Assembly: GCF_000374365.1 (NCBI RefSeq)
Contig: NZ_KB894135.1
Span: 1-61,446 of the forward strand
Direction of reading: 5' to 3'
DNA: 61,446 bases
From: Bacteroides gallinarum DSM 18171 = JCM 13658
GTDB lineage: Bacteria > Bacteroidota > Bacteroidia > Bacteroidales > Bacteroidaceae
The position numbers were made by a program, and so were the translations under genes. Numbering within the stretch: position 1 is the stretch's first letter; each line of letters begins with the position of its first letter. Below, piece by piece: positions 42,086 through 50,946 of this stretch. Below the pieces are notes generated by a model. The model searched no databases and was not told where the DNA came from. It was given only the letters and a program-made list of their open reading frames with translations.

Positions 42086-42487
42086 ATGATGAGGCTCCGT
42101 TACATACTTGCCGTACTGATGTCTTCGCTTATTATTATAAGCGGAGCGGGAGTTTCTATCATTAATTATTGCTGTTCGGGATGCCGGACGGAACAACGTT
42201 GCTGCACGTCCGGCTGTGCGGAATGCGGGCAGGCATATCACGGCATCTCGCAGGAAATATGCAAGGACAGCGGCTGCACTGCCGTCCATTACAAAGTGGA
42301 TGTGGTAAAGCACGTGCAGGAAGCATCTACCGTAATACCCGACTGTACGCTGTATTGCGGGCGGCTGCCGCAGTTCGGTTGCCTGTTGCCTGCAAGAGAG
42401 CCGGTAGCGGAAAATATAGTCCATTCACCGCCACGGTATTCCGTTTCCAGGCGTTACCTGGCGCTTTATTCTGTACTGCTTATTTAG
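42086..42487 (+). CDS. Small Cys-rich exported protein (HYC_CC_PP-like) of the metal island
   Basis: A 133-residue protein with an N-terminal hydrophobic segment (RYILAVLMSSLIIISGAGVS) and eleven Cys residues in NYCCSGC, RCCTSGCAECG, CKDSGC and DCTLYCG, then SPPRYSVSRRY near the C-terminus. The pattern of an early YC, a CC pair, a KVD block and late PP resembles the small secreted family that goes with metal-related TonB receptors in Bacteroidetes. A periplasmic metal-binding role is likely by context. Start 42086 or 42089. Ends 446 bp before the receptor. Confidence 0.65.
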   Translation: MMRLRYILAVLMSSLIIISGAGVSIINYCCSGCRTEQRCCTSGCAECGQAYHGISQEICKDSGCTAVHYKVDVVKHVQEASTVIPDCTLYCGRLPQFGCLLPAREPVAENIVHSPPRYSVSRRYLALYSVLLI

Positions 42488-42599
42488 AGGTTTCATCACA
42501 GTGGACACAGAGTTTCACAGAAGTTTCCCGGGTGAAAGAAGATGATTTTGAGACATAAGGACGAAAGGGCAATCCTTTTCATATGTTTCTTGTGTTCTT

Positions 42600-42905
42600 T
42601 TGTTCTTATGTCTTAAAGAAGTGTTTCTTAATGTCTCAAGGGAGTATATCTCATCTCTCAAAGGGGTATATCTTAATGTTTCAAGGGAATATATCTTATA
42701 TCTCAAAGGGGTACATCTTAATGTCTCAAGAGAATATATCTTATGTTTCAAAGAAGTATATCCCGTGTTTCAGGAGAATATCTCTTTTGTCCCGCAAGGG
42801 GGATTCCTTCATCTTATGAGACAGATAATTTCATCCCGTAGGACAGATATTTTTATCTTGCAAGACGGATATTTTTGTCCCATGAGACGAATAATCGTTT
42901 TATTG
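42600..42905. repeat. 22-23 bp array upstream of the TonB receptor
   Basis: About nine units of ATGTCTCAAGGGAATATATC type run from 42611 to 42805 with 22-23 bp spacing. Four units of exactly 22 bp from a different consensus follow, TTCATCTTATGAGACAGATA (about 42818-42905), matching the 11.8-kb array halves. The 446-bp gap holds no gene. A weak -7 element for the receptor was not found. Confidence 0.85.
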
Positions 42906-42933
42906 TAGAATTTCAAAATAAGAAAGAACTGGA

Positions 42934-45150
42934 ATGAAATACATATGGTTAATGTTGCTGCTGCTTCCCTTCGCCGCTTTGCAGGCACAGGTAAAGGGAA
43001 CGGTAAAAGATAATTCGGGTGAGCCGGTTGCCGGAGCCAACCTTTTCTGGCTGGGCACTACGCAAGGGGTCACCTCTTCCGCCGACGGGACTTTCTCCCT
43101 TCCGAAGCCTGCCGGCAAGCACATGCTGGTGGTGAGCTTCATCGGCTTCGAGAACGATACGATACATGTGAACGGGCGCAACGAAGTCCTGGATATCGTT
43201 CTTCGCGAGGGGGTGGAGTTGGGCGAGGTCGATATCGTCAGCCGTAAGCTCGGAACGATGAAACTGCGTAACAGCGTGATGAACGAGGATATGATAAGCA
43301 GTGCCGAACTTACCCGTGCCGCCTGCTGTAACCTCGGCGAGAGTTTCGTAACCAACCCTTCGGTAGACGTGACCTATTCCGATGCCGCTACGGGAGCCAA
43401 GCAAATCAAGCTGTTGGGGCTGTCCGGCACTTACGTGCAGATGATGACGGAAAACATACCCAACTTCCGCGGCGTAGCTGCCCCGTACGGGTTGGGATAC
43501 GTGCCCGGACCGTGGATGCAGAGCATACAGGTAAGCAAGGGCAGCGCATCCGTTAAGAACGGCTACGAGGCAATCACCGGGCAAATCAACGTGGAGTTCA
43601 AGAAACCCCAGTTGCCCGAGGCCGACTGGCTCTCCGTGAACCTTTTTGCCGGCACTACCGGCCGCTACGAGGCCAATGCCGACGCCACCGTGAAGCTCTC
43701 CCGGCGCTGGAGCACTTCCCTGTTGGCGCATTATGAAAACGAAACCAAAGCCCACGACGGCAACGACGACGGTTTTGCCGATATTCCGCAGGTGAAGCAG
43801 TACAACGTATGGAACCGCTGGGCGTATATGGGCGACAGGTATGTGTTCCAGGCAGGCATCAAAGCCCTGTCCGAAGACCGTAACAGCGGGCAGGTGAACC
43901 ACGGCGGCAACCATTGGAACGACCCTTACAGGATAGCTATCGAAACCGGCCGCTACGAAGCCTTTACCAAGAACGCCTACATCTTCGACAAGGAGAAAAA
44001 TACCAACCTGGCACTTATCCTTTCCGGCTCGCTGCACAAGCAGGATGCCATGTACGGGCGCAAGTTGTACGATGTAGACCAGTATAATGCCTATGCGTCC
44101 CTTTTGTTCGAGACGGAGCTGGGCAAGCGCCATAGCCTTTCTACGGGGTTGAGTTTCAACTACGACTCCTACGACCAGCATTACCGTCTGACGAACGATG
44201 CAGGACAACCCCTGGCAGGGCAGTTCGTAAAGGAAGCCGTTCCGGGAGCATACGTACAGTACACCTATAACCTGGACGACAAGCTTATCCTAATGGGTGG
44301 CATCCGCGGCGACCACAGCAGCGAGCACGGCTATTTCGTCACGCCTCGTTTCCATGTAAAATACAATCCCAACGAGTACGTACACTTCCGCCTCTCCGCC
44401 GGAAAAGGGTATCGCACCAACCACGTCCTTGCCGAGAACAACTACCTGCTGGCAAGCAGCCGCCGGATAGACATCGCCCGCAACCTCCACCAGGACGAGG
44501 CATGGAACTACGGCGCCAGCGCTTCCGCCTACATCCCGTTGTTCGGCAAGACGCTGAACCTGAATGCCGAGTATTATTATACGGATTTCCTCAAGCAGGT
44601 GGTAGTGGACATGGATGCCGACCCGCATGCCGTCCTGTTCTACAATCTCGACGGGCGGTCGTACTCGCAGGTGTTCCAGGTAGAGGCTACCTATCCCTTC
44701 TTTCCGGGATTTACCCTTACGGCAGCCTACCGCTGGACGGACGCCAAGACCACCTACGACGGGCAGTTGCGTGAGAAGCCGCTCACGGGCAAGTACAAGG
44801 GATTGCTTACCGCTTCGTACCAGACGCCGCTGGGCTTGTGGCAGTTCGACGCTACATTGCAGTTGAACGGCGGCGGCCGCATGCCTGCCCCTTACGAGCG
44901 GGGGGACGGTACGTGGTCGTGGGAGCAGCGCTACAATGGCTTTGAACAGTTGAGTGTGCAGGTAACCCGTTACTTCCGCCGCTGGTCTGTCTACGTCGGC
45001 GGGGAGAACCTTACGAACTTCAAGCAGAAAAATCCCATAATCGATGCCTCCGACCCCTGGGGCAGTAACTTCGACGCCACAATGGTATGGGGGCCTATGC
45101 ATGGAGTAAAGGCGTACGTAGGGGTACGTTTCAATATACCGAGAATATGA
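42934..45150 (+). CDS. TonB-dependent outer membrane receptor, probable metal (copper-type) substrate
   Basis: A 738-residue receptor: signal peptide MKYIWLMLLLLPFAALQA, a carboxypeptidase-regulatory-like domain (VKGTVKDNSGEPVAGANLFW, residues 20-100), a plug with RAACCNLGESFVTNPSVDV and GYEAITGQINVEF, then the barrel ending FNIPRI. The CC in the plug is notable and is shared by receptors sitting next to HMA proteins. No SusD partner follows; instead come an exported HMA protein and a P-type ATPase relative, which is the reason for suggesting a metal. Confidence 0.85.
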   Translation: MKYIWLMLLLLPFAALQAQVKGTVKDNSGEPVAGANLFWLGTTQGVTSSADGTFSLPKPAGKHMLVVSFIGFENDTIHVNGRNEVLDIVLREGVELGEVDIVSRKLGTMKLRNSVMNEDMISSAELTRAACCNLGESFVTNPSVDVTYSDAATGAKQIKLLGLSGTYVQMMTENIPNFRGVAAPYGLGYVPGPWMQSIQVSKGSASVKNGYEAITGQINVEFKKPQLPEADWLSVNLFAGTTGRYEANADATVKLSRRWSTSLLAHYENETKAHDGNDDGFADIPQVKQYNVWNRWAYMGDRYVFQAGIKALSEDRNSGQVNHGGNHWNDPYRIAIETGRYEAFTKNAYIFDKEKNTNLALILSGSLHKQDAMYGRKLYDVDQYNAYASLLFETELGKRHSLSTGLSFNYDSYDQHYRLTNDAGQPLAGQFVKEAVPGAYVQYTYNLDDKLILMGGIRGDHSSEHGYFVTPRFHVKYNPNEYVHFRLSAGKGYRTNHVLAENNYLLASSRRIDIARNLHQDEAWNYGASASAYIPLFGKTLNLNAEYYYTDFLKQVVVDMDADPHAVLFYNLDGRSYSQVFQVEATYPFFPGFTLTAAYRWTDAKTTYDGQLREKPLTGKYKGLLTASYQTPLGLWQFDATLQLNGGGRMPAPYERGDGTWSWEQRYNGFEQLSVQVTRYFRRWSVYVGGENLTNFKQKNPIIDASDPWGSNFDATMVWGPMHGVKAYVGVRFNIPRI

Positions 45151-45175
45151 TTTATTATTAACCGCTAAAATAATT

Positions 45176-45493
45176 ATGGATATGAAAACAAGAAAAATCC
45201 GGATTGCTTTGACAGCAGTATTGCTGGGTGCAACGACCGTTATGGCAAAGGACATTCGTACGGCAGTGTTCAAGGTTCCGCAGATGACGTGCGAGAATTG
45301 TGTGAAAAAGATAAACAACAATATCCGTTTCGAAAAGGGTATGAAGAAGTTCGATACGGACTTAAAGACCAAGACGGTAACCATTACCTACGATGCCGAC
45401 AAGACCGATATCGAAAAGCTGAAAGAAGGGTTCAGGAAGTTCCATTACGAAGCGGAGTTTGTGGAGGAGAGCAAGCAGGCCGATAAGAAGTAA
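45176..45493 (+). CDS. Exported HMA-domain metallochaperone
   Basis: A 105-residue protein with signal peptide (RIALTAVLLGATTVMA) and one heavy-metal-associated domain. Its metal loop is VPQMTCENCVKKI (MxCxxC) and the fold ends in the HYEAEFVEES strand. It would bind Cu(I) or a similar ion in the periplasm, between the outer membrane receptor and the inner membrane. It starts 25 bp after the receptor stop. Confidence 0.9.
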   Translation: MDMKTRKIRIALTAVLLGATTVMAKDIRTAVFKVPQMTCENCVKKINNNIRFEKGMKKFDTDLKTKTVTITYDADKTDIEKLKEGFRKFHYEAEFVEESKQADKK

Positions 45494-45564
45494 CTGAACA
45501 AACGGCTCATTCCGGTTGTTGCTTTATCGAACCAGAGTAACAACTTCCTAAAAAATAAGGTAGA

Positions 45565-47229
45565 ATGAGCGATATATCGAAAAGAGTATGTTCTGCGCAG
45601 GGACAGCATTGCGCGGAACGTGCCGGCAGTATGGAAAAAAGCGACAGGGAAAAGCGCAGCAGGCAGTACCGCAGCCTGAAGATGCAGGCTGCGAGTGCAT
45701 GGCTGTTTTCCGTTCCGCTGTTGCTTCTTTCCATATTTCATACATACGTGTCTTATAGCAGCGAGCTCCGGATGCTGCTGGCCGTCCCCGTGCTGTCGCT
45801 GTCGGGGGCTTCTTTCTATGCGGATGCCTGGAAACAGCTCCGTAAGGGGCGCATCACCGTGGATACGCTGATTGCTTCCGGTATCTCCGTCACTTTCCTT
45901 TTCAGTCTGTTCAACATGCTTTTCCCCGGCTATTGGTATGCTGCGGGGCTTCGGCCGCATGTCTATTACGAGGTGGCTGTGCTGGCCGTTGCCATAGGAC
46001 TTACCGGCAAAGTACTCCGTTTACACTCCGGAGAGCTGCACGGCAAAGACCGCATTGCCGGTATCCTTTTGCCGGTTCAGGCGGGGATTGCGGTTTTTGT
46101 ATTTATTGCCTGGATATTGTTCGGCGGCGCGGAGGCTGTGCCGCATGCTTTCTATGCGGCTGCCTCTGCTTTTATAGTGGCATGCCCGTGTGCGCTCGGC
46201 CTGGTTACGCCCGTCGCCCTGATGCGGGCAATGGGTAAGGCTGCCGGCAAAGGCATCCGGATAAAGGATGCCCTTGTCCTGGAACGTCTGGACAAGGCGG
46301 ATGCGGTGGTTTTCGACAAGGCGGGCACGCTGACCGAGGGACATCCCACCGTCACCGCCTGGCTGTGGGCGCAGTGCCAGGAGAGGCATTTCAAGAAGGT
46401 GCTGCTGGCTGCCGAAATGAATTCCGCCAATTCGCTGGCGGTCGCTATCACTGCCGCCCTGCAAGGGGAAAAGATTGTACCCGCCCGCCTGGACGAGAGC
46501 GAGACGCTGGACGGAAAGGGGGTAAGGGCTACTTATAAAGGTGCTGAATACTGGGTGGGCAGTCATAAACTGCTGAAAGATTACCGGGTTTACCTGCCGG
46601 ACATTTTGGGGGATATGCTGGCGGAGTACGAGTCCGAGGGCAACAGTATCGTGTACTTCGGGTGCGGAAACGGGCTGCTTGCCATTATCGCTGTCAAAGA
46701 CCGGTTGAAGATTACCGCCTCCGGGGTAGTCAGGGAGTTACGCGAACAGGAGCTCGATATCTGCATGCTTACGGGCAACGGCGAGCGTACCGCCTCGACC
46801 ATAGCGTACGAGCTGGGTATTACCCGCTATGTGTCCGATGCTTCGCCGGAGGACAAGGAGACTTTTATCCGTGAGCTCCGGTTGCAGGGAAAAACCGTGG
46901 TGGCGGTGGGCAACGGTATCAACGACATGCGGGCTTTGGCTTGCGCCGATGTGGGTATCGTCATGGAGGGAGAGGACGGCGCTGCGGTGGCGGAGGAGGT
47001 TATGGTAACGATGAAGTCTTCCGGCTTGCAGTCGCTTCCCGCCCTGTTCGCCCTGTCGCGCCATACCTTCCGGCTGATACGCCGGAACGAGCTCCGGATG
47101 ATAATCTGCCACCTGGCAGGCGTGTCGGTAGCTGCCGGCGTCCTTTACCCGGTGTATGGTATATTGCTGACCCCTATGCTGGCTGTGGCGGTCATTGCCC
47201 TTTCCTGTACGGTGTTGGCAAGGAGGTAG
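45565..47229 (+). CDS. Degenerate P1B-type ATPase lacking actuator domain (likely pseudoenzyme)
   Basis: A 554-residue membrane protein clearly derived from heavy-metal P-type ATPases: TM metal motif ACPCALGLVTP (CPC at 207-209) and a P/N-domain order that is intact. Catalytic motifs are all changed: phosphorylation loop FDKAGTLTEG (DKAGT, residues 251-255, for DKTGT); SANSLA for SEHPLA; LTGNGERTA (403-407) for TGD; VGNGINDMRAL (448-457) for GDGINDxPAL. The actuator domain with TGE is missing: the helix after KVLRLHSGELHGKDRIAGIL follows at once, about 100 residues short. The late membrane motif YN is CH. No HMA domain. The frame is open, so it may have a non-catalytic role. Stop adjoins the AraC gene's stop. 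Confidence 0.85.
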   Translation: MSDISKRVCSAQGQHCAERAGSMEKSDREKRSRQYRSLKMQAASAWLFSVPLLLLSIFHTYVSYSSELRMLLAVPVLSLSGASFYADAWKQLRKGRITVDTLIASGISVTFLFSLFNMLFPGYWYAAGLRPHVYYEVAVLAVAIGLTGKVLRLHSGELHGKDRIAGILLPVQAGIAVFVFIAWILFGGAEAVPHAFYAAASAFIVACPCALGLVTPVALMRAMGKAAGKGIRIKDALVLERLDKADAVVFDKAGTLTEGHPTVTAWLWAQCQERHFKKVLLAAEMNSANSLAVAITAALQGEKIVPARLDESETLDGKGVRATYKGAEYWVGSHKLLKDYRVYLPDILGDMLAEYESEGNSIVYFGCGNGLLAIIAVKDRLKITASGVVRELREQELDICMLTGNGERTASTIAYELGITRYVSDASPEDKETFIRELRLQGKTVVAVGNGINDMRALACADVGIVMEGEDGAAVAEEVMVTMKSSGLQSLPALFALSRHTFRLIRRNELRMIICHLAGVSVAAGVLYPVYGILLTPMLAVAVIALSCTVLARR

Positions 47230-47230
47230 G

Positions 47231-48064
47231 TTAACTGTTCCTGTATTCCAGCGGGCTCATTCCCATATGCCTCTTGAAGTACTTGCCGAAGAACGAGGCG
47301 CTGGGGAAGTTCAGTGAGTAGGCTATCTCCTGGATAGTCATGTCGGTAGATTTCAGCTTGGCCTTTATGTCGATGATAACGACGTGCGCAATGATATCCA
47401 GTACGTTTTTGCCGGTTACCAACTTGATAGTGGTGCTGAGGTGTTGCAGGGATACGCCCAGCTTCTCGGCGTAGAACTGTGCACGGCGTTCGGTGGTGTA
47501 GTTCTCGATAACCAGTTGTATGAACTTGCGGCAGATTTCCTCCTTACGGCTTTTAATCCTGTTCTGGGTGTCGGGGCGGTTGCTGTACAGCTCGTTGATA
47601 CCGTAGAGAAGCGTATCCAGCACATTCTGCGCCATGCGTGTTTTGGGCATGTACGGCCCCGTGGATATGCGTGCCAGCAGCGCGAAGTAATCCCTGAAAT
47701 AGGAGGCAATGGTTTCGTTGAGGGGTATGACGGGGGCTTCCATAATCTTGGAATACGAACTCATGGTGGATTGGATGATGTTGACCCCGTTGAGACAATG
47801 TTCGGAAAATCCGGCAAAGCCGATGCGCACCTTTTCCTTTTGCCCGTAAAACTGGATGATAGTGCCCGGAAGGAGCGTTACGAAGTCGCCTTGCTTAATC
47901 TCGGTATCCATTAGGTTGATAGATACCGTGATAGAGCCTTCGGTACATAACGCGAAGATGCACGCCTTCAAACGGCATGATTGCTTGTATATGTTCAGGA
48001 TGTCCTCTGTAACGTCCGTCCATGCAATCAGGTCTACGGGAAGGTCGACTTGTGGAAATTCCAT
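47231..48064 (-). CDS. AraC-family transcriptional regulator
   Basis: A 277-residue regulator: an N-terminal cupin-like sensor half (CTEGSITVSINLMDTEIKQG, DFVTLLPGTI) and a C-terminal double helix-turn-helix (KLGVSLQHLSTTIKLVTGKN, MTIQEIAYSLNFPSASFFGK, ending GMSPLEYR). The start at 48064 (MEFPQVDL) is preferred to 48091. It is divergent from the SusC-like gene 138 bp away and convergent with the ATPase relative with only one base between stops, so it most likely controls the SusC/SusD pair. Confidence 0.9.
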   Translation of the reverse strand: MEFPQVDLPVDLIAWTDVTEDILNIYKQSCRLKACIFALCTEGSITVSINLMDTEIKQGDFVTLLPGTIIQFYGQKEKVRIGFAGFSEHCLNGVNIIQSTMSSYSKIMEAPVIPLNETIASYFRDYFALLARISTGPYMPKTRMAQNVLDTLLYGINELYSNRPDTQNRIKSRKEEICRKFIQLVIENYTTERRAQFYAEKLGVSLQHLSTTIKLVTGKNVLDIIAHVVIIDIKAKLKSTDMTIQEIAYSLNFPSASFFGKYFKRHMGMSPLEYRNS

Positions 48065-48201
48065 AGGTGTTGTCGTTTTTGGTTTGCGCAAAGTTACGCT
48101 TTTTTGCGAAAATGAACCGAAAAACTTGCTGTTGCGCAGGGATTTTTTTAATTTTAATTGTTATTAAAGGTAGAGTGTTAATCTTACTGACAGATAAAGC
48201 T

Positions 48202-50934
48202 ATGAAACAATACCGCAAATTACTTTCCGCCGGATTTCTGTGTGCCGCGTTGCCGGCATTCTACATACAGGCGCAGGATATGCCGGCAGGCGTTCCCGAT
48301 TCGTTGCTTACCATAGGATATACGGTGGGGCATCCCCGGAATATATCTTCCCTGGTGGAGAAGTTCACGGGCAAGCAGTTGAAGGCAGACCAGATAACCA
48401 ATCCGCTGGAGGCGATTTACGGCAAAGTGCCCGGCCTTACCATACAGCGGGCTGCCAATGGAACCGCCGCACTGGATGCCGTACGCCTGCGCGGTACTAC
48501 TTCGCTGGCCAGCGGCAACGACCCGCTGATTATCATCGACGGCGTATTCGGCGACATCTCGATGCTTACCTCCGTTTATCCCGCTGACATAGAGAGTTTC
48601 ACGATTCTGAAAGATGCTTCCGAAACGGCGCAGTACGGTTCGCGGGGTGCGTCCGGCGTTATCGAGATAACGACCAAGAAAGGGGTGAAGGGCAAAACAC
48701 GTGTAAGCTACAACGGCAGCTTCGGTGTGGCATCTGTCTATAAGAGCCTGAAGATGCTGTCGGCGGATGAGTTCCGCAGCGTGGCGGAGAGGACGGGAGT
48801 TTCCATAATCGACAAGGGGAACGATACCGACTTCCAGAAAGAGATACAGCAGACGGGGTTCCAGCAAGACCACCACGTAGCCTTTTACGGCGGAAGGGAC
48901 GAGTCGAGCTATCGTGTGTCGTTGGGGTATATGAGCAGGGAAGGGGTGATTGTCAATGAGAATGCGCGGAACTTCACCTCGAACATGAATATGACGCAGA
49001 GCCTGTTCGACGGTTTCGTCCGGTGCGATGTCGGCATGTTCGGCTCGGTGCAGGATAACCGCAATCTGGTGGACGAGCAAAAAACATTCTACTCGGCGGC
49101 TGCCTTTAATCCCACCTTCCCTAACCGTAAAAACGAAAGCGGTTCCTGGGACGGCGTAACGAATGCCAGCCAGATAACCAATCCGCTGGCATGGATGGAA
49201 GTGAAGGATAAGGAGTCTGTTTCGCGCATCAGCACGCATGCCAAGCTGTTGCTGGATTTCACGCCCGATTTGAAAATGCAGCTATTCGGCTCGTATTCTT
49301 ATAATATGACGGAGAATTCCCAGTACCTGCCTACCAGCGTATGGGCGCACGGGCAGGCATACAGGGGTGTGCGTAAGTCGGAATCGCTGGTGGGCAATGC
49401 CATGCTGACCTACCGGAAACATTTGAAGCGGCACTTCATCGACGCGTTGGCGCTGGCGGAAGTGCAGGAGGAGAAGTTCTCCGGCTTCTATACGACGGTA
49501 ACCAATTTCAGCTCCGATTTATTCGGCTTCGATAACTTGCAGGCGGGGGCGCTGCGCCCGTGGGAAGGGACTAATTCGTATTACGAACGTACCCGCCTGC
49601 TCTCTTTCATGGGACGCGCCAACTACACGTATGCCGACCGTTATGTGTTGACGGTGAATGCCCGTGCGGATGCTTCCTCCAAGTTCGGCATCAATCATAA
49701 GTGGGGCTTTTTCCCCTCGGTATCGGCGGCGTGGAATGTGACGCAAGAGGAGTTCATGAAACGCTTTCCGCAGGTGGATAACCTGAAAATCCGCGTGGGC
49801 TACGGCCTGGCGGGTAACCAGAGCGGGATAAACTCGTACACGACATTGCGGCTGGCGCAGCCCAATGGGGTAGTGCCGGTGGGCAGCGCTCCGGTAGTGT
49901 CATTGAGCGAGTTGCGGAATACGAACCCCGACTTGAAGTGGGAGGTGAAGCATAACTTCAATGCCGGTTTCGACTTGGCGCTGTTTGCCGGCCGGCTGCT
50001 GTTTTCGACGAACTATTACCTTTCCAAGACTACCGATATGCTCTATATGTATAATGTGAGCGTGCCGCCGTTTACGTACAACACGCTGGTGGCAAATATT
50101 GGCTCGATGCGTAACAGCGGCGTGGAGATTGCAGTGGGGGTTACACCCCTGAAAACGGAGGATATGGAGCTCAACATCAACGCCAACGTCTCTTTCCAGC
50201 AGAATAAGCTGCTTTCGTTGAGCGGCGTTTATAACGGCGAGCACATCGAAGCCGCCGAGTATAAGAGCATATCCAGCCTGGACGGGGCGGGGTTCCACGG
50301 CGGATACAACCATATAGCCTACCAGATTGTGGGGCAGCCGCTCGGCGTGTTCTACCTTCCCCATAGCACGGGGCTGGTGTCGGACGGCAACGGCGGGTAC
50401 AGGTACGGCGTAGCCGATTTGAACGGCAACGGCGTCAGCCTGGAAGACGGTGAAGACCGCTACATCGCCGGGCAAGCCGTGCCCAAGGCGGTGGTCGGTT
50501 CCAATATCAGTTTCCGTTATAAGGATTTCGACCTGTCGGTACAGATAAACGGGGCTTTCGGGCATAAGATATACAACGGCACTTCGCTTACCTATATGAA
50601 TATGGGCATTTTCCCCGACTATAACGTGATGAAGGGTGCTCCGCAAGCCAATATCAAAGACCAGACGGCAACCGATTACTGGCTGGAAAGGGGCGATTAC
50701 GTAAACTTCGACTATGTAACGGCAGGCTGGAATGTACCCTTGCGGGGGATGAGGAAGTATATCTGGAGTTTGCGGCTGACCCTTACCGTGAACAACCTCG
50801 CCACCATTACCGGCTATTCGGGGCTTTCGCCGATGATAAACAGCGCCACGGTGAACGGTACGTTGGGACTGGACGACAAACGGAACTACCCGCTTGCCCG
50901 GACTTATACGTTGGGATTGAATATTAACTTCTAA
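48202..50934 (+). CDS. SusC-like TonB-dependent transporter without N-terminal regulatory domain
   Basis: A 910-residue SusC/RagA protein. The signal peptide (KLLSAGFLCAALPAFYIQA) is followed within about 45 residues by the plug (ITNPLEAIYGKVPGLTIQ, DPLIIIDGVFGD, ILKDASETAQYGSRGASGVI), with no carboxypeptidase-regulatory-like domain, which most family members carry. The barrel ends RTYTLGLNINF. It imports a ligand held by the SusD partner. No polysaccharide-degrading genes accompany the pair. Start at 48202 chosen for the signal peptide. Confidence 0.92.
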   Translation: MKQYRKLLSAGFLCAALPAFYIQAQDMPAGVPDSLLTIGYTVGHPRNISSLVEKFTGKQLKADQITNPLEAIYGKVPGLTIQRAANGTAALDAVRLRGTTSLASGNDPLIIIDGVFGDISMLTSVYPADIESFTILKDASETAQYGSRGASGVIEITTKKGVKGKTRVSYNGSFGVASVYKSLKMLSADEFRSVAERTGVSIIDKGNDTDFQKEIQQTGFQQDHHVAFYGGRDESSYRVSLGYMSREGVIVNENARNFTSNMNMTQSLFDGFVRCDVGMFGSVQDNRNLVDEQKTFYSAAAFNPTFPNRKNESGSWDGVTNASQITNPLAWMEVKDKESVSRISTHAKLLLDFTPDLKMQLFGSYSYNMTENSQYLPTSVWAHGQAYRGVRKSESLVGNAMLTYRKHLKRHFIDALALAEVQEEKFSGFYTTVTNFSSDLFGFDNLQAGALRPWEGTNSYYERTRLLSFMGRANYTYADRYVLTVNARADASSKFGINHKWGFFPSVSAAWNVTQEEFMKRFPQVDNLKIRVGYGLAGNQSGINSYTTLRLAQPNGVVPVGSAPVVSLSELRNTNPDLKWEVKHNFNAGFDLALFAGRLLFSTNYYLSKTTDMLYMYNVSVPPFTYNTLVANIGSMRNSGVEIAVGVTPLKTEDMELNINANVSFQQNKLLSLSGVYNGEHIEAAEYKSISSLDGAGFHGGYNHIAYQIVGQPLGVFYLPHSTGLVSDGNGGYRYGVADLNGNGVSLEDGEDRYIAGQAVPKAVVGSNISFRYKDFDLSVQINGAFGHKIYNGTSLTYMNMGIFPDYNVMKGAPQANIKDQTATDYWLERGDYVNFDYVTAGWNVPLRGMRKYIWSLRLTLTVNNLATITGYSGLSPMINSATVNGTLGLDDKRNYPLARTYTLGLNINF

Positions 50935-50946
50935 AGGAATAAGGAT

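Noticed and set aside
42086..47229. Ordinary copper-exporting ATPase operon
   Set aside because: The ATPase relative lacks the actuator domain and has changes in all catalytic motifs, so export by this protein is not supported.
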